From Acanthaster planci (taxonomy: Eukaryota > Echinodermata > Asteroidea > Valvatida > Acanthasteridae), in assembly GCF_001949145.1 (NCBI RefSeq), contig NW_019091367.1, forward strand, positions 684,982 through 748,981: DNA of 64,000 bases. Direction: 5' to 3'. The notes beneath the pieces are model-generated. The model was not told the origin of the DNA. It saw only the letters and a list, made by a program, of their open reading frames with translations, and did no database searches. A program made the position numbers and the translations under genes. This document shows, in pieces, positions 25,215 to 62,700 of this stretch; position 1 is the first letter of the stretch, and every line of letters begins with the position of its first letter.

Positions 25215-25500
25215 GCTTGCAACTGACAGGATGCTTTGTGATATACTTCTGATTTGTTGTGACTTGTGATTGCCTTGTGATTATTTGTGATGAACTGAGA
25301 TGACTTGTGATTGACTTGTGCTGAAATGTGATGACTTATGACTGTGATGAACTGAGATGACTTGTGATTGACTTGTGCTGATATGTGATGACTTATGACT
25401 GTGATGAACTGAGATGACTTGTGATTGACTTGTGTTGGCTTGTGATGATCTGTAATAACTTGTGATGATTTGCATTGATCTGTGATGACATGAGATAACT
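25215..25500. repeat. Tandem repeat (57-bp unit built from TGATGACTTG-like words)
   Basis: From about 25287 a 57-bp unit beginning GATGAACTGAGATGACTTGT recurs two full times and part of a third with one or two substitutions. The surroundings are degenerate TGTGATGACTTG words of about 10 bp. The unit length is a multiple of 3, so a spurious minus-strand open frame with a 19-residue repeat runs through it. Confidence 0.85.
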
Positions 25501-27089
25501 TTGTTACAACTCTGCTTTTAAAGACGGTGGTGCCATTTCCATCAGACAACCCATGAATGAGTGTGCTCCTTCAATATAAAGACATGTTCAAAATTAGTCA
25601 CATGTGCTCTGTTTAAGGGAGCACTCCCTTCCTGTACAGCAAAACGTTTGGCAAAACTCCTTCATTCCCTCTTGACGCACGGAACAAAATAAATTCAATG
25701 GGTAAAAAGTTCAGGGCAAGTCCACGATTTTTTACCTGCTATGTCCCATACGTAGGTAACACAAGGTTTACTCCCAAAAACGTTCGTGGATTGCAATGGT
25801 TTTCGTTCAAATGGTGGTCTTCTGGATGGAGAAATGTACCCACAAGAATCAGAATTTTCACGGTAATACTGGACATTGTGAAGATGGGTGTAACTGAAGA
25901 AAGTGTGGCATTGTGTATTTGAAGAAAACGGAACCTTTTGTCAACATACAGGACGAACCCTTTTTAAACACCATTTGCGCTAGACAACACACACCTCACG
26001 AGATACATTACATCAAAGAATGGAACTACAATATATATATATACACTGACAAGCTCTGAACAGCATTTTCCTTTTACCATGGCAAGAAATAATACGTAGA
26101 CTACATGGCAGTGTTTCTGAAAAATGTTACTTCCCAAGAAAAAGTTTTCAGTGATTAGTATTAAATCACAAACAAGTACCCGTAGCAAGCAAAATCTTTT
26201 TATTGAAATTTAAGTCCCTGATTCTTAATTCTCGAAATGTGTAATATAATGTATAAGCATGTATTCATACATGCACCTTATGCACTAAAAAATGACGCTT
26301 CATATCGCAAGAAGTTGCAAAATGGCCATTGTTAGACCACATGTGTCTAGACAAGAAAACAAAGGCTGTTCAGGGCATCGCTTTCATTTCCAGAACAGAG
26401 GACATTTTGTCACTTTCATTGGAACCCTTTCTATTTTGTGCACCCCCATAACCGAGCGTTAAAAAGTGAGGTGATCATGCACACCTGGAAAACATTTCAG
26501 TGTGAAACGCCAAATGGATTGGGGCGAACAGCTGCTGGTGGGCTGTATCCGCCCTGAGCTGAAGTGCACCCTCATTGGCAAAGAGAAGAGAGGCTAGACT
26601 GAGGTGTTTTGACCGCACTCATGCGGTCACCCAGTCTACATGTGAAAACCATGTCCTCACACAAATATTGGCCACACGAGCAGTACCAAGCACGCAGCAT
26701 GGACAAACCTCTGTGTGTGCACATGCGGGGAGTGCCCCACCAAAGGCTAATCATTGTTTTACAAAAAAACCCACTTTCTCTTGTTTCTGCTAGGACCGGA
26801 TCGATTCAACTTCAATTATTCCTCGATGTTCCCAACCTTGAAATCCAATACTCTCTCTCTGCTGAATGTAAGTTGAAGCTAATGACCTGAAGATACCCAG
26901 CACGGTAGTTGGTAAATATATATGAAAATTATAAACAAAATGCCCAGTGCAAAATAATTTACAGGTATATAAGACTGTATCCTATTATACAGATTCTACA
27001 ATACTAGCTTGGGTTTGGACGTCACATGACTTCAATATATACTATACATCTAGCACCAAAAAGATTCTTCTTGTGCTAAATACATCAAC

Positions 27090-27267
27090 CAGTGTTGTAG
27101 TCAAAACCACTTAAGACCTTCACAAGACCAGTACAAGACCAACATAAGACCTCAAGTCTGAAGTCAAGGCACAAGCTATTCAAATGAGCTGCAACAAAAG
27201 CATTCCTTTGTCATTGTTCACGCTGTTACTTGTGACTGGTCTTGTGATGGTCTCGACTACAACCCTG
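27090..27267. mobile_element. hAT-type MITE with 8-bp target-site duplication
   Basis: A 178-bp element with imperfect terminal inverted repeats: CAGTGTTGTAGTCAAAACCA at the left, and at the right a sequence whose complement reads CAGGGTTGTAGTCGAGACCA. It is flanked by identical octamers ACATCAAC at 27082-27089 and 27268-27275. Eight-bp duplications and CAG...CTG termini are typical of hAT elements. The interior has AAGACC/GGTCTT words and no coding capacity. Related copies occur at 44593-44793 (inverted), about 32640-32840 and 29036-29121. Confidence 0.88.
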
Positions 27268-27977
27268 ACATCAACAGAATAGAAACCACCTTTGGGGTGC
27301 TTGAAGATATAAACATGCTTTGAAGAAGTCCAATTCTTCCAGTAAATGTAATTGCATTAAATACCTGACCAAGGGACATAAAGACCACTGTAAACATGAT
27401 TGTTCTTCACCTGTTATTTCTGCTACTGCTGGTTTCAGTTTGGAGGTAGTTTAACTTTAATAAATACAGCCAGCACCAATAAAGCTTTTCTACTAATCTT
27501 GTAAATATTTCCGTTTTGTACAATACATTTGTGGACACTTTACATGCCAGTACAATCCGAGACACTGATTTAGTCCATGATGTGAACACATAAGTCATAC
27601 ATACTATACGTTGTATCACACAGCAATGACATGACCGTTGCTGGGGTAAGTGTGAGACAGAACGGCGGTGTGTATGCAGTGGTCTATATACATGACCACA
27701 CTGTCTCCCAGCCGAACCACAACCCTAGACAACCTTGGGTAAGGCTACAAAATCTACATACATGTATTTCACTATAAACACCGACAACAGAATGCATATT
27801 GTACTTTATCATGAAGTTGGTCTTATGAAAGAAGTCTTCATCCAATTTTCTGATGTTCCCAAGGCAAGACACCCTAAGGGTAGATTATAAGAAAGACGCA
27901 GCGTACACCCTTGTATTTTACTGAACCATGCAGCTAAGCTAAGGCAAGAGTAATGGTGCACATCTAAAGGTATCTAC

Positions 27978-27983
27978 TTTATT
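27978..27983 (-). terminator. Candidate poly(A) signal AATAAA of SUR gene
   Basis: AATAAA on the minus strand (TTTATT on plus), about 630 nt beyond the SUR stop codon; the nearest canonical signal I see. Confidence 0.4.
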
Positions 27984-28615
27984 TCAGTCTTTGCTCTCCA
28001 CATTAAAAGTATGCTTTTCCATAGGTTAGTCGGGGGGGGAAGCTTGGATGGCAAAAATCGTTGTCTGCAAAGGAGGGCAGGGCAAGAACGCATTTCATTT
28101 CAGACTCAAACAAGTGATGTGTTGAAAACCACAGGAAAGGTGAACATCGGCACTGAAACGATGCCTGAAAGTCCTGATGGAATACATCACCTTGTGGAAT
28201 TTTTTTTCTTGTCAGTGCTTGGGTATATGATGATTGAATTCAAAGGCCAATATGAATATTAACGACACTGGGGGGGGGGCTGTAAGGTGAATGATTACAC
28301 ACCAGGGATGCCTGGTTCCCATTCCTGCCCACAGCCTGAAACACAAGACGACTACTAAAGATGACTTACAGCATATCTTGTTAACTGAACTTGGCCCAAC
28401 ATTCCACCTGAAAAACCTTGAAATCGACCTTTTGTCTGGAAACCTGGCATCCTTGCTAGACTTTGCTCCATAGACGCAAGCTGTGGATGTGACCTTTGGT
28501 GTCATCAAGCAAGTTTGGCTGGAGAAAATCATGAAAGGATACCTTACCGCGAGTAGCTAGGAAGCAACTGCACCAGAGTGTCATTGATAACAAAAGAAAA
28601 CATAATCCGAGGGCT

Positions 28616-55103
<26,488 letters not shown>

Positions 55104-58094
55104 CTTTGAGCGCTGTTTAACAGATAAATGTACGTAACACACACACGCACAAACTTGAGTTCAACACTGGTCATACAGAATTCTTTCTTTTTTAGAAAAA
55201 AAAATGCCTTTCTTTCTAAAAGCATAACGCCTTCACTTAAACCCCTTTCTGAAAATGTCACATACAAATATACTGGTACAAAGCCTTTGAGTATAAATTT
55301 AGCCATTAAAATACTTCACCTTGCTAGGAGAATTCTAAATATTAAGTACATGGATGGCTGTTTCTAAAATTCCGTTAGTACGAGTAATGGCCTGATGACA
55401 GAGCAGAAATCTGTTGAATGTCGTGGACCTAGGCCTCCTTCCAGAACTGTAAGGTTTATAGGGGTTCATTACCCTTAGCACCCTGTTTCCATTATAAGGG
55501 AACAAATTCTTTTCTCTTTCGAAATAACTTATTTAAACAACTTCTTGGTGATGTCCTCTTTCAAGTCAGAAAGAAAAGAGAACAGGGATTTTGGTTTTTG
55601 AGGGAAATTTTTTTGGGTATAACGGCAGCGTACATGATAGCCCTGAAGAGCTGTGAATGACAAATAAGCGAACATAGTTTGGTTCCTCGACCTGGATGGA
55701 GATTTGTTTTGATGAATCCAAAATGCCTGAGTCGGGTAACCAGACATAACACAAAGCAGCTTGATTCAACTGAGTGGTTGTCCTTTACCAAACTCGAGTA
55801 AGAAATTTGAAGTTTTTGCTTAAATATTGTCGAAATTTGCCTAAACTAGGCCTGTCAGGAGTTAGTAATAGTTCTTTAAGGTCAAAATGTTAGTTAGTTT
55901 GAGAAAGTGGACTTTGTTTCCTTATTATAGCCTAGGAACAGGGTGCTCATGGTAATGAACCCGGTTTATACAAATGTCACACTTAAAGTTATGGAAGTGG
56001 CCTAGGCCTGTCACAGTATGTGTAATATCTTATGATCACATGGGTCCTAGCTGCCTGCTTTTCCCTACTTCCAGAAGTTCTGAATAATTTTGAAAAAATT
56101 CCAATGTATTTTGACTTACTTTTTCTGAGAAAAAATATACAAGCTTACAATATTAATCAGCTGAAAGAAGTTTAAAATCTGATGCGGGTGATTGCTTTGG
56201 CTCCATACCATAGTAATCTAATTGTTCGCACCAGACATCCAGTATTCTGCATAGCACGAAGGGTAATTGTGGCCCTTTGCTGAGTGTTTAAATGTCCGCA
56301 GTGACGTCATGTCGACTGCAAGAACCAACAAAACTGTTGCAAAAATCTGTCTGCCAGCTTTGAAGAAACTTGACTTGGATCAAATAACCGGACTTAACTT
56401 ACGTTGCTCTTCCCTTGTCAATCAGATGACTCCCATGACCGGTCGCGATCGGCCGGCCGCTCATATATGGCGCCCTCATTTGATAGCTATAGACAACGTG
56501 TGTTAGCCATACAGTTACATTATAATGTAACTCGGTAGTGTTCGCTCTTTGCCCCAGCGCCCGAACGATTTCCTCAGGTTGCATTCCTCTAGTTCAGCGA
56601 TGTTTGATTGGCTGGGATACAAAGACGTTTCTTACATTACCAAATGAAAATGAAACTGCTTTTCATTCTTCAAAATGAGCGTCAATACTCAATCCGCCCT
56701 GAGGTGACATGAAGTGCACCCCTAATCGCCGAAAGAAAAACAGGTGGTTACAGATAGGCTCTTGTACACACGTTCTTCGTGTACGCAAAGACCATACATG
56801 TCGGAATAAATTAGTTATGTGTACTCAGCGTGCTCCGCGTCAAACGCGCATATACTGATTCCAATGTTGTTTATTTTTTACATTGAAAATAAAAAAGAAA
56901 GTGATTGTCATTTTTCACTTTTAAATGAAGGTCCAGAAACGACTAATTGTTTCTTTGTTTTCCCACTTTATGTTGTCAAATCGAAAAACAACTTGTTTTG
57001 AAATTCACGTTTTCAAATCGAAAACCGAAAACGATTTGCTTTTTGTTTGTTTAAACATGTACGTTTCGTTAATTCGTTTTTCAATTTGAAAAAAAAATCG
57101 TTTTCCGTTTTTGGAGTTGAAAACGAAAAACGAAAAATAAAAAGATACTTGTTCGTTTCTCAATGAGAAATGAAGTCATTTCTTTTTTTAATGTTGAGAA
57201 TGAAAACAAAACAACGAATTTTGAATTTTTGAATTTCAATTTAATCCCGTTTGTCTACACACACTGTAATTTCGAGGAGGCGTCGTGGACGTCTCTAGGC
57301 ACTTCTCAGGATGAAAGTTCAGCTCGAATGCAAAAAACTACTGGTCCTTTTTTACTTTAGAAGCAACGAATTCCTTGTATTCCTCTAGTTCAGCCATGTT
57401 TGATTTGGTATGTTACAAAGACGTTTCTACCATTGCAAAATGAATCTTGGAATCTTTTTCATTCTTCAAGCAGTGAATCAACAGTTCACGATTTTATTCA
57501 TTTTCATGATGAAAAACGACGAAAAAAGGTGACTAATATTTTTATCTATCAAAGACGCGACTTGTTTTTAAATCTAAAACGATAAACGTCTCATTTTTCG
57601 ATTTTCATTGTTTGTTTTCAAATCGAAAAACGGATGAACGTCTATGGACCACCTGTGTAGTCAGTAATTCAGACATGACGGATAAAGGCACCTTACCATA
57701 TGCGCGTCGACACTTTCGGCGGCCAAGCTTTACGTGTCGGTTAAAATCGCTCTGACGGAGGGCGATTTTGATGGCGGAAGGCAACGCATCATTTATTTGT
57801 GTTATGTTAATTTAGTCGGTTTTTGTGTCGGTGAAAGTGAAGTGCATGAACGCATCGTATATGCAACGCACTCAAAACACGTATAATACGGAAACGCGCT
57901 TTTTGTCAACCAGACAACCCGTAGATGAATATGTAGTTATTCATATACATGCAGGCATGCATTGCATATGAACGGCAAGTTCTTGCATAAAGTATGTGGG
58001 TGTTTCACCAGAGTGGCCAGACCTGGAATCTTCACCAATCAAAGTAATCGGACTTATAGTTCATTCATTAGGCTATAATGGAGTTACATCTTTC
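55104..58094. other. Upstream of SUR gene, no gene seen
   Basis: Should contain the SUR promoter and any 5'-UTR exon. A short CpG-rich patch at about 56430-56480 (GACCGGTCGCGATCGGCCGG then CATATATGGCGCC) is the only promoter-like composition, but no transcription start can be located. A repeat pair occupies 56575-56690 and 57370-57475. Confidence 0.5.
56575..57640. repeat. Direct repeat pair with AAATCGAAAA-rich spacer
   Basis: About 100 bp at 56580 (ATTCCTCTAGTTCAGCGATG, TACAAAGACGTTTCTTACAT, TTTTCATTCTTCAA) recurs diverged at 57373 (ATTCCTCTAGTTCAGCCATG, TACAAAGACGTTTCTACCAT, TTTTCATTCTTCAA). Between and after them AAATCGAAAA, its complement, and ACGAAAAACG words recur many times in both orientations. 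Confidence 0.7.
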
Positions 58095-58310
58095 AAGAGA
58101 TGCGCCAACGTAATATATTTAATATATTTTGCAGTTTTAGAGGTGGGAGGAAAACCCCAGAGGAATATTCTGGGTAAAACCCACGGAATCAGGTAGAGAC
58201 TGAAAACTCAATCCTCGGGTGGACCAAGTTGGGAATCAAACCCGGACCGCAGAGTTGGGTGGCGAGGAAAGAACCACTACAACCTGATACCCTGGTATGA
58301 ACGATGTAAG
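58095..58310 (-). repeat. tRNA-derived SINE, copy C, upstream of SUR gene
   Basis: Minus strand: GGTTGTAGTGGTTCTTTCCT (A-box side), GGTTTGATTCC (B-box; complement at 58232-58242), then GATTCCGTGGGTTTTACCCA and TCTGGGGTTTTCCTCCCACC. Same family as copies A and B. Confidence 0.8.
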
Positions 58311-59338
58311 TAAAAACCCAAACAAAACATAACAAACCAAAAACTAACCCGCCAATTCGATTTGCTGCCACCTTTTAGGGAGATCAGCTACGCGTCAACT
58401 CGGGATTATTGAACTCATAGTAATAAGACACAAGAGAGAGCAAAGCATTTTGTGACTTTTCGACTTTAGCAAGTTTAGTCGAAATGTGGGGTTCGTCGTA
58501 CGCGTGGGATCGAGGAGCTCAAAAGAAGACGAACCGTACCCTACAGTTATGAGGGTAGGCCCTTTTCAACCTTTATTAAGGCGCGTTTGACTGCCTGGAC
58601 ACTCGACGCACACGCGCGCACGACGAAGCCATTCGCTCTGTATAGTCGTCACGTATGCGTCGTGTGTTCAGTTAGCCACACGCGCCTTGAGTAAAGGCTA
58701 GGCCTTCTTGGCCATCGGATCCTCCTCCCTAGGCTTAAAAGCTCAGACATGCCAGACAAGACAGTACAAGACAATTTTCTTTCTTTTCTAATTCAAAGCT
58801 GTGACATATCGTTTGAAAAAAGGAATTTAGTTGTATATATGCAGGAGCTTGGAGCAAATCGGGCAGAGCGATCGGGCGACCATGTCAATGTCGCTGGTTG
58901 TGTCGGCAGATCGGCTGATTGCGAACCAAAGCACAGGTCCAAGAAGTCTGATTAAAAACGGACTGCGGGGCATAATGAAATAACAATAATAATTACCGGT
59001 ACATTGATATCGGTAAAATTGGTCAGTGGGTCCAAGAGTTCTCAAAATAACATATGTACATGTATACAGCTTCTACACGTAGTTCGGAATCCGGAAGGCC
59101 GACGGATCTATGTGCAGTGGGCGTGGTTTAAACTCCAATGACGTCACACTTACGAACCGGATACTTTTTAGGGTGCACTGCCCAATTCAAGGGAAATTCT
59201 TCGGCAGGCCGAGGCACTGAAAAAGTACCTCTACAGTTTATTTGGAAAAGAGGAGATTGTGTGGCCCAAGAATTTGTGGGATTGTAAAAGAAAGGCCTAG
59301 AATGAACTCCCTAGATTCAAGGGCTCCCATCCCAGGGC

Positions 59339-59700
59339 NNNNNNNNNNNNNNNNNNNNNNNNNNNNNNNNNNNNNNNNNNNNNNNNNNNNNNNNNNNNNN
59401 NNNNNNNNNNNNNNNNNNNNNNNNNNNNNNNNNNNNNNNNNNNNNNNNNNNNNNNNNNNNNNNNNNNNNNNNNNNNNNNNNNNNNNNNNNNNNNNNNNNN
59501 NNNNNNNNNNNNNNNNNNNNNNNNNNNNNNNNNNNNNNNNNNNNNNNNNNNNNNNNNNNNNNNNNNNNNNNNNNNNNNNNNNNNNNNNNNNNNNNNNNNN
59601 NNNNNNNNNNNNNNNNNNNNNNNNNNNNNNNNNNNNNNNNNNNNNNNNNNNNNNNNNNNNNNNNNNNNNNNNNNNNNNNNNNNNNNNNNNNNNNNNNNNN
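59339..59700. other. Assembly gap (362 N)
   Basis: Unsequenced run. The two long open frames that cross it consist mostly of unknown residues and are artefacts. Confidence 0.99.
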
Positions 59701-60312
59701 CCCTTTAGTGCACGCGCGACATACACACCTGTACATGACCTCTTACGTTGTACATACAGAATACAAGGAGTGACTTTGCCCCCCCCCACACACAAATGTA
59801 GTCGGTATTGCGCAATATCATACATGTGTCACCCATTACGTGACAATTGATCGGAAGTTTTCCAAACTTTAGAAAGAACCGTTTCTCCCCTCAGATCATA
59901 AACCCATGTCTATCAACCCTATTAAGAAAATAAATAGATACGTATAAACCATAACTAAAACGCAAAAGGCGACTAGACTTGTTGAAATTAAAGTTTCTTT
60001 ATAAAACTGTGGAAGTTTACCTCACGTGAATATAACCATCTCACTATCACCCTTTAGATAATGGTCCATGATCCAATTTTGGAGCCCCCTACCGAAGCCT
60101 GGTTTTCTCGAATTAAATCTCCAATTTCGAGACACGTAGCTTTCTGTTTTTCCAGTAACAGTAACTCTCATGCCCAAAATGCAAGGATATTTACCATTCT
60201 TGTTTATTTATGAAGTGTTTATGATAGGCCGGGCAGTGACGATCGATGTGTGACGGTTTTTACCGACGAAAGTAGTTACGTGTGGAGAGCGAACAATGAT
60301 CGTGTGGTCGAT

Positions 60313-60797
60313 CGTGCAGGGTGCACCATGTACCACTACAAATAAATCCCCATAGACAGCGATGATAAATCCCCACACTTTGCAATTATTTTAAAAATAC
60401 TCACAACTCTCACAGGTGTCCAGGCTGCAGAGAAATACGATGATCGACATGTCCCCTTTAATTTTCCTTTCAATTTTCAGGGGGGTTGACCAATGAATTT
60501 TTGAGAAATTTTCACCCCTAAAATGAAGAAAATGTCCCTGCCCAGAAAAGTAGCCATTTTGAAAAACCATCCCTCTGCAAAACGGCCAAATAGTGCCATT
60601 TTCGGACCCGACTGCATCCAAATTGCTCTGAATTTGAAGCCCAAAGTCCGGGCCAGGGGTTCATCGCCATATTTCTCTAATTCCTCAATTTCATGGCTCT
60701 CAGGACTCTCTAATATAGAATATTTTGAGTATATAACTTTTATTCATGAGCTCGGCGGACATACTTAAAGCCTTCTTGCGAGGGTGCACCCTGCACG
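60313..60797. mobile_element. Possible non-autonomous TIR element
   Basis: CGTGCAGGGTGCACC at 60313-60327 and its reverse complement GGTGCACCCTGCACG at 60783-60797 bracket 485 bp of non-coding DNA. Caution: GTGCA-GGG-TGCAC is itself almost palindromic, and I see no target-site duplication. Confidence 0.4.
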
Positions 60798-61650
60798 TGT
60801 ATACATACACAGGCGTAATGTACATGTACACGTGTGGTATGTGTTATCGCGCAGTGACTGTGATGAGTGCGGTCACTTCACCGTCCGATGAAACGTTGTT
60901 TATTCGATAGATTCTGAGCGTTTCATGGTTGAAGAGGAAACAAAAACTTGAAGGGAAATTTGCCAACAACTAATACTACGCCAAACCATGGACAAATGCC
61001 CTTTTGAGGGCCATAATCGGTGTGCAGATCGACCTCGCCTGTGTATTGTACAGACACTCAGGAACTTCCTGTGGCCCATGGATTTTTGTGAAACAAGTTA
61101 CACGAGCTGAGCTTCGAGAGTTAAAAATAAACTGCGTTTTCCTCGATGTTTCTCAAAGCAGTGATCTCAATAAATGGATCAAATATGGGGAACGAAAGAC
61201 AAAGTAATTCACAACCCCCCAAATCGGTCAATTTTGACAAATTGAAGTCTATACACTACCTTTAAGTTTGGGTGTGCTGCACATCATGCTCGTAATGTGT
61301 CGTGCCCCGAGGCCTACACAAGAAAGCATGCTACAGACAAAAGTTAACATCTCTGGATGACGATGCGATCAGAAGATGTGACATTAAAGATGCATCTTAC
61401 AAATCCCCATATCTCCTGAAGTACATGTCCAATTTGGATGTAACTTTGCACATAGCTAGAAAGGAAATGCTATAGACAAAAATCTATATCACGAGATGAC
61501 GACGTCATCAGGTGACAAGTCACTTGACATCATATATAGGTGCCTCAAGTTTCTCCTCAAGTACATTGATTGGGACGAAACTTAGCAGAGAATAGAATCA
61601 CTTTACATGTTAAGTGCATTTTTATCAAATTACCCGTGGGTTCTTTTCTT

Positions 61651-61770
61651 CATTGATCTCGATGCCTACTTATTCATTTCTCCCCGATGCCTATTTCTCC
61701 ATTCATCCCCGATGCCCGTAATATTCATTTATTGGGATACCTATTTCTCCATTTATCCTCGATGCATATT
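61651..61770. repeat. Degenerate tandem repeat, unit about 24-26 bp
   Basis: Five successive units, each starting CATT and most containing CGATGCCTA or a variant, e.g. CATTTCTCCCCGATGCCTAT at 61675 and CATTCATCCCCGATGCCCGT at 61700. Unit starts at about 61651, 61675, 61700, 61726 and 61750. Confidence 0.7.
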
Positions 61771-61799
61771 AAAACACACCAGACGCATACCACGGTTTG

Positions 61800-62700
61800 T
61801 GGCACTTGCTGCTACAACGGACTCCATGTACCAGTACTTTCATATGAATTAATAATGCCAAATGCAAACAATATGCACAATATAATGCTTAGAAGTATTG
61901 AGAGTATAAGAATTACGAGTGCGATCATAAAAATGCATGATTCCAAATTTATGCAAGACCATATCCCATAAAAGTCAGAGTCAGATGTAGCAGCAAGTAC
62001 AGCTAAGTCAGTTGTAAATACAGGTGCCCGAGGGTCCATTTCAAAGTCTTGTTCCGCAAAAAATGAAAAATAAACGACACTGTCAAGTTTCTTAACATTT
62101 TTTCAGCAGAACTTTTGAAGTCCATGCAGCTGCACGTGTGTTTGTTCAATCCATGAATAGTGTAAACAGTGTGTGAATCAATGTTTGGTGAGATGTATTT
62201 TTTTTTGCGAAAAGAGCAACATCCTGCACTTTTCTGTTCATTAAGCTCTCACACCCCTATGAGCTGCCTATATTCAATGGCTGAAATCCAGCCCAGAGGA
62301 CAGTTCATTAAAGTTACAACCTGCTATCGAAATGTATAAACCTAAAAATGCAAGGTCGTTTCTGAGTAGGGCAATTAAACTTTTTATTGCATACAGAGAA
62401 ATATCTCAGGCTAAATCAGTTTTTTTGAGTTTCCTCAGTCATTCATACAAGTTTAGAAACGTTGACAAAAAGTAGAGTTAGTGCATTTAATTGTAATTGG
62501 AATATGAATAATTACGCATGACCGCATAGAGTAAGAAATACGAATAATTATTCCACGTGCCAGTACGTTTATTTGAATTAAAACTGCCAGATGCAAACCA
62601 TAATATGCACAATGAAATGCTTCCATACAATCAGTGTATTTGATTACAATGATCATGAATATTCATCATCCAAAATGCCTGCAAGACCAAATGGCTATAG
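61800..62700. repeat. Diverged direct duplication
   Basis: CCAGTACTTTCATATGAATT, ATGCAAACAATATGCACAAT and TGCAAGACCA at about 61828-61965 recur as CCAGTACGTTTATTTGAATT, ATGCAAACCATAATATGCAC and TGCAAGACCA at about 62560-62690. Both copies have TAATGCTT/AAATGCTT and a GATCAT word in the same order, indicating a dispersed repeat or a local duplication. Confidence 0.65.

Larger units (their letters stand above)
18995..28615. other. Convergent intergenic region LHFPL-SUR
   Basis: Contains the 3' UTRs of the two converging genes and repeat-rich DNA: a tandem repeat at 25215-25500, a hAT-type MITE at 27090-27267, and scattered TACATGTAC palindromes (21010-21030, 23055-23075). Minus-strand frames at 23945-24229, 24614-24892 and 22779-23171 were inspected and show no recognisable domain or splice context. 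Confidence 0.6.

Noticed and set aside
25169-25549. Minus-strand 126-aa frame with an internal 19-residue repeat
   Set aside because: Produced by the 57-bp tandem repeat; no start context, splice signals or known domain.
59238-59850. Long open frames of 139-202 aa on both strands
   Set aside because: They run through 362 N and consist largely of unknown residues.
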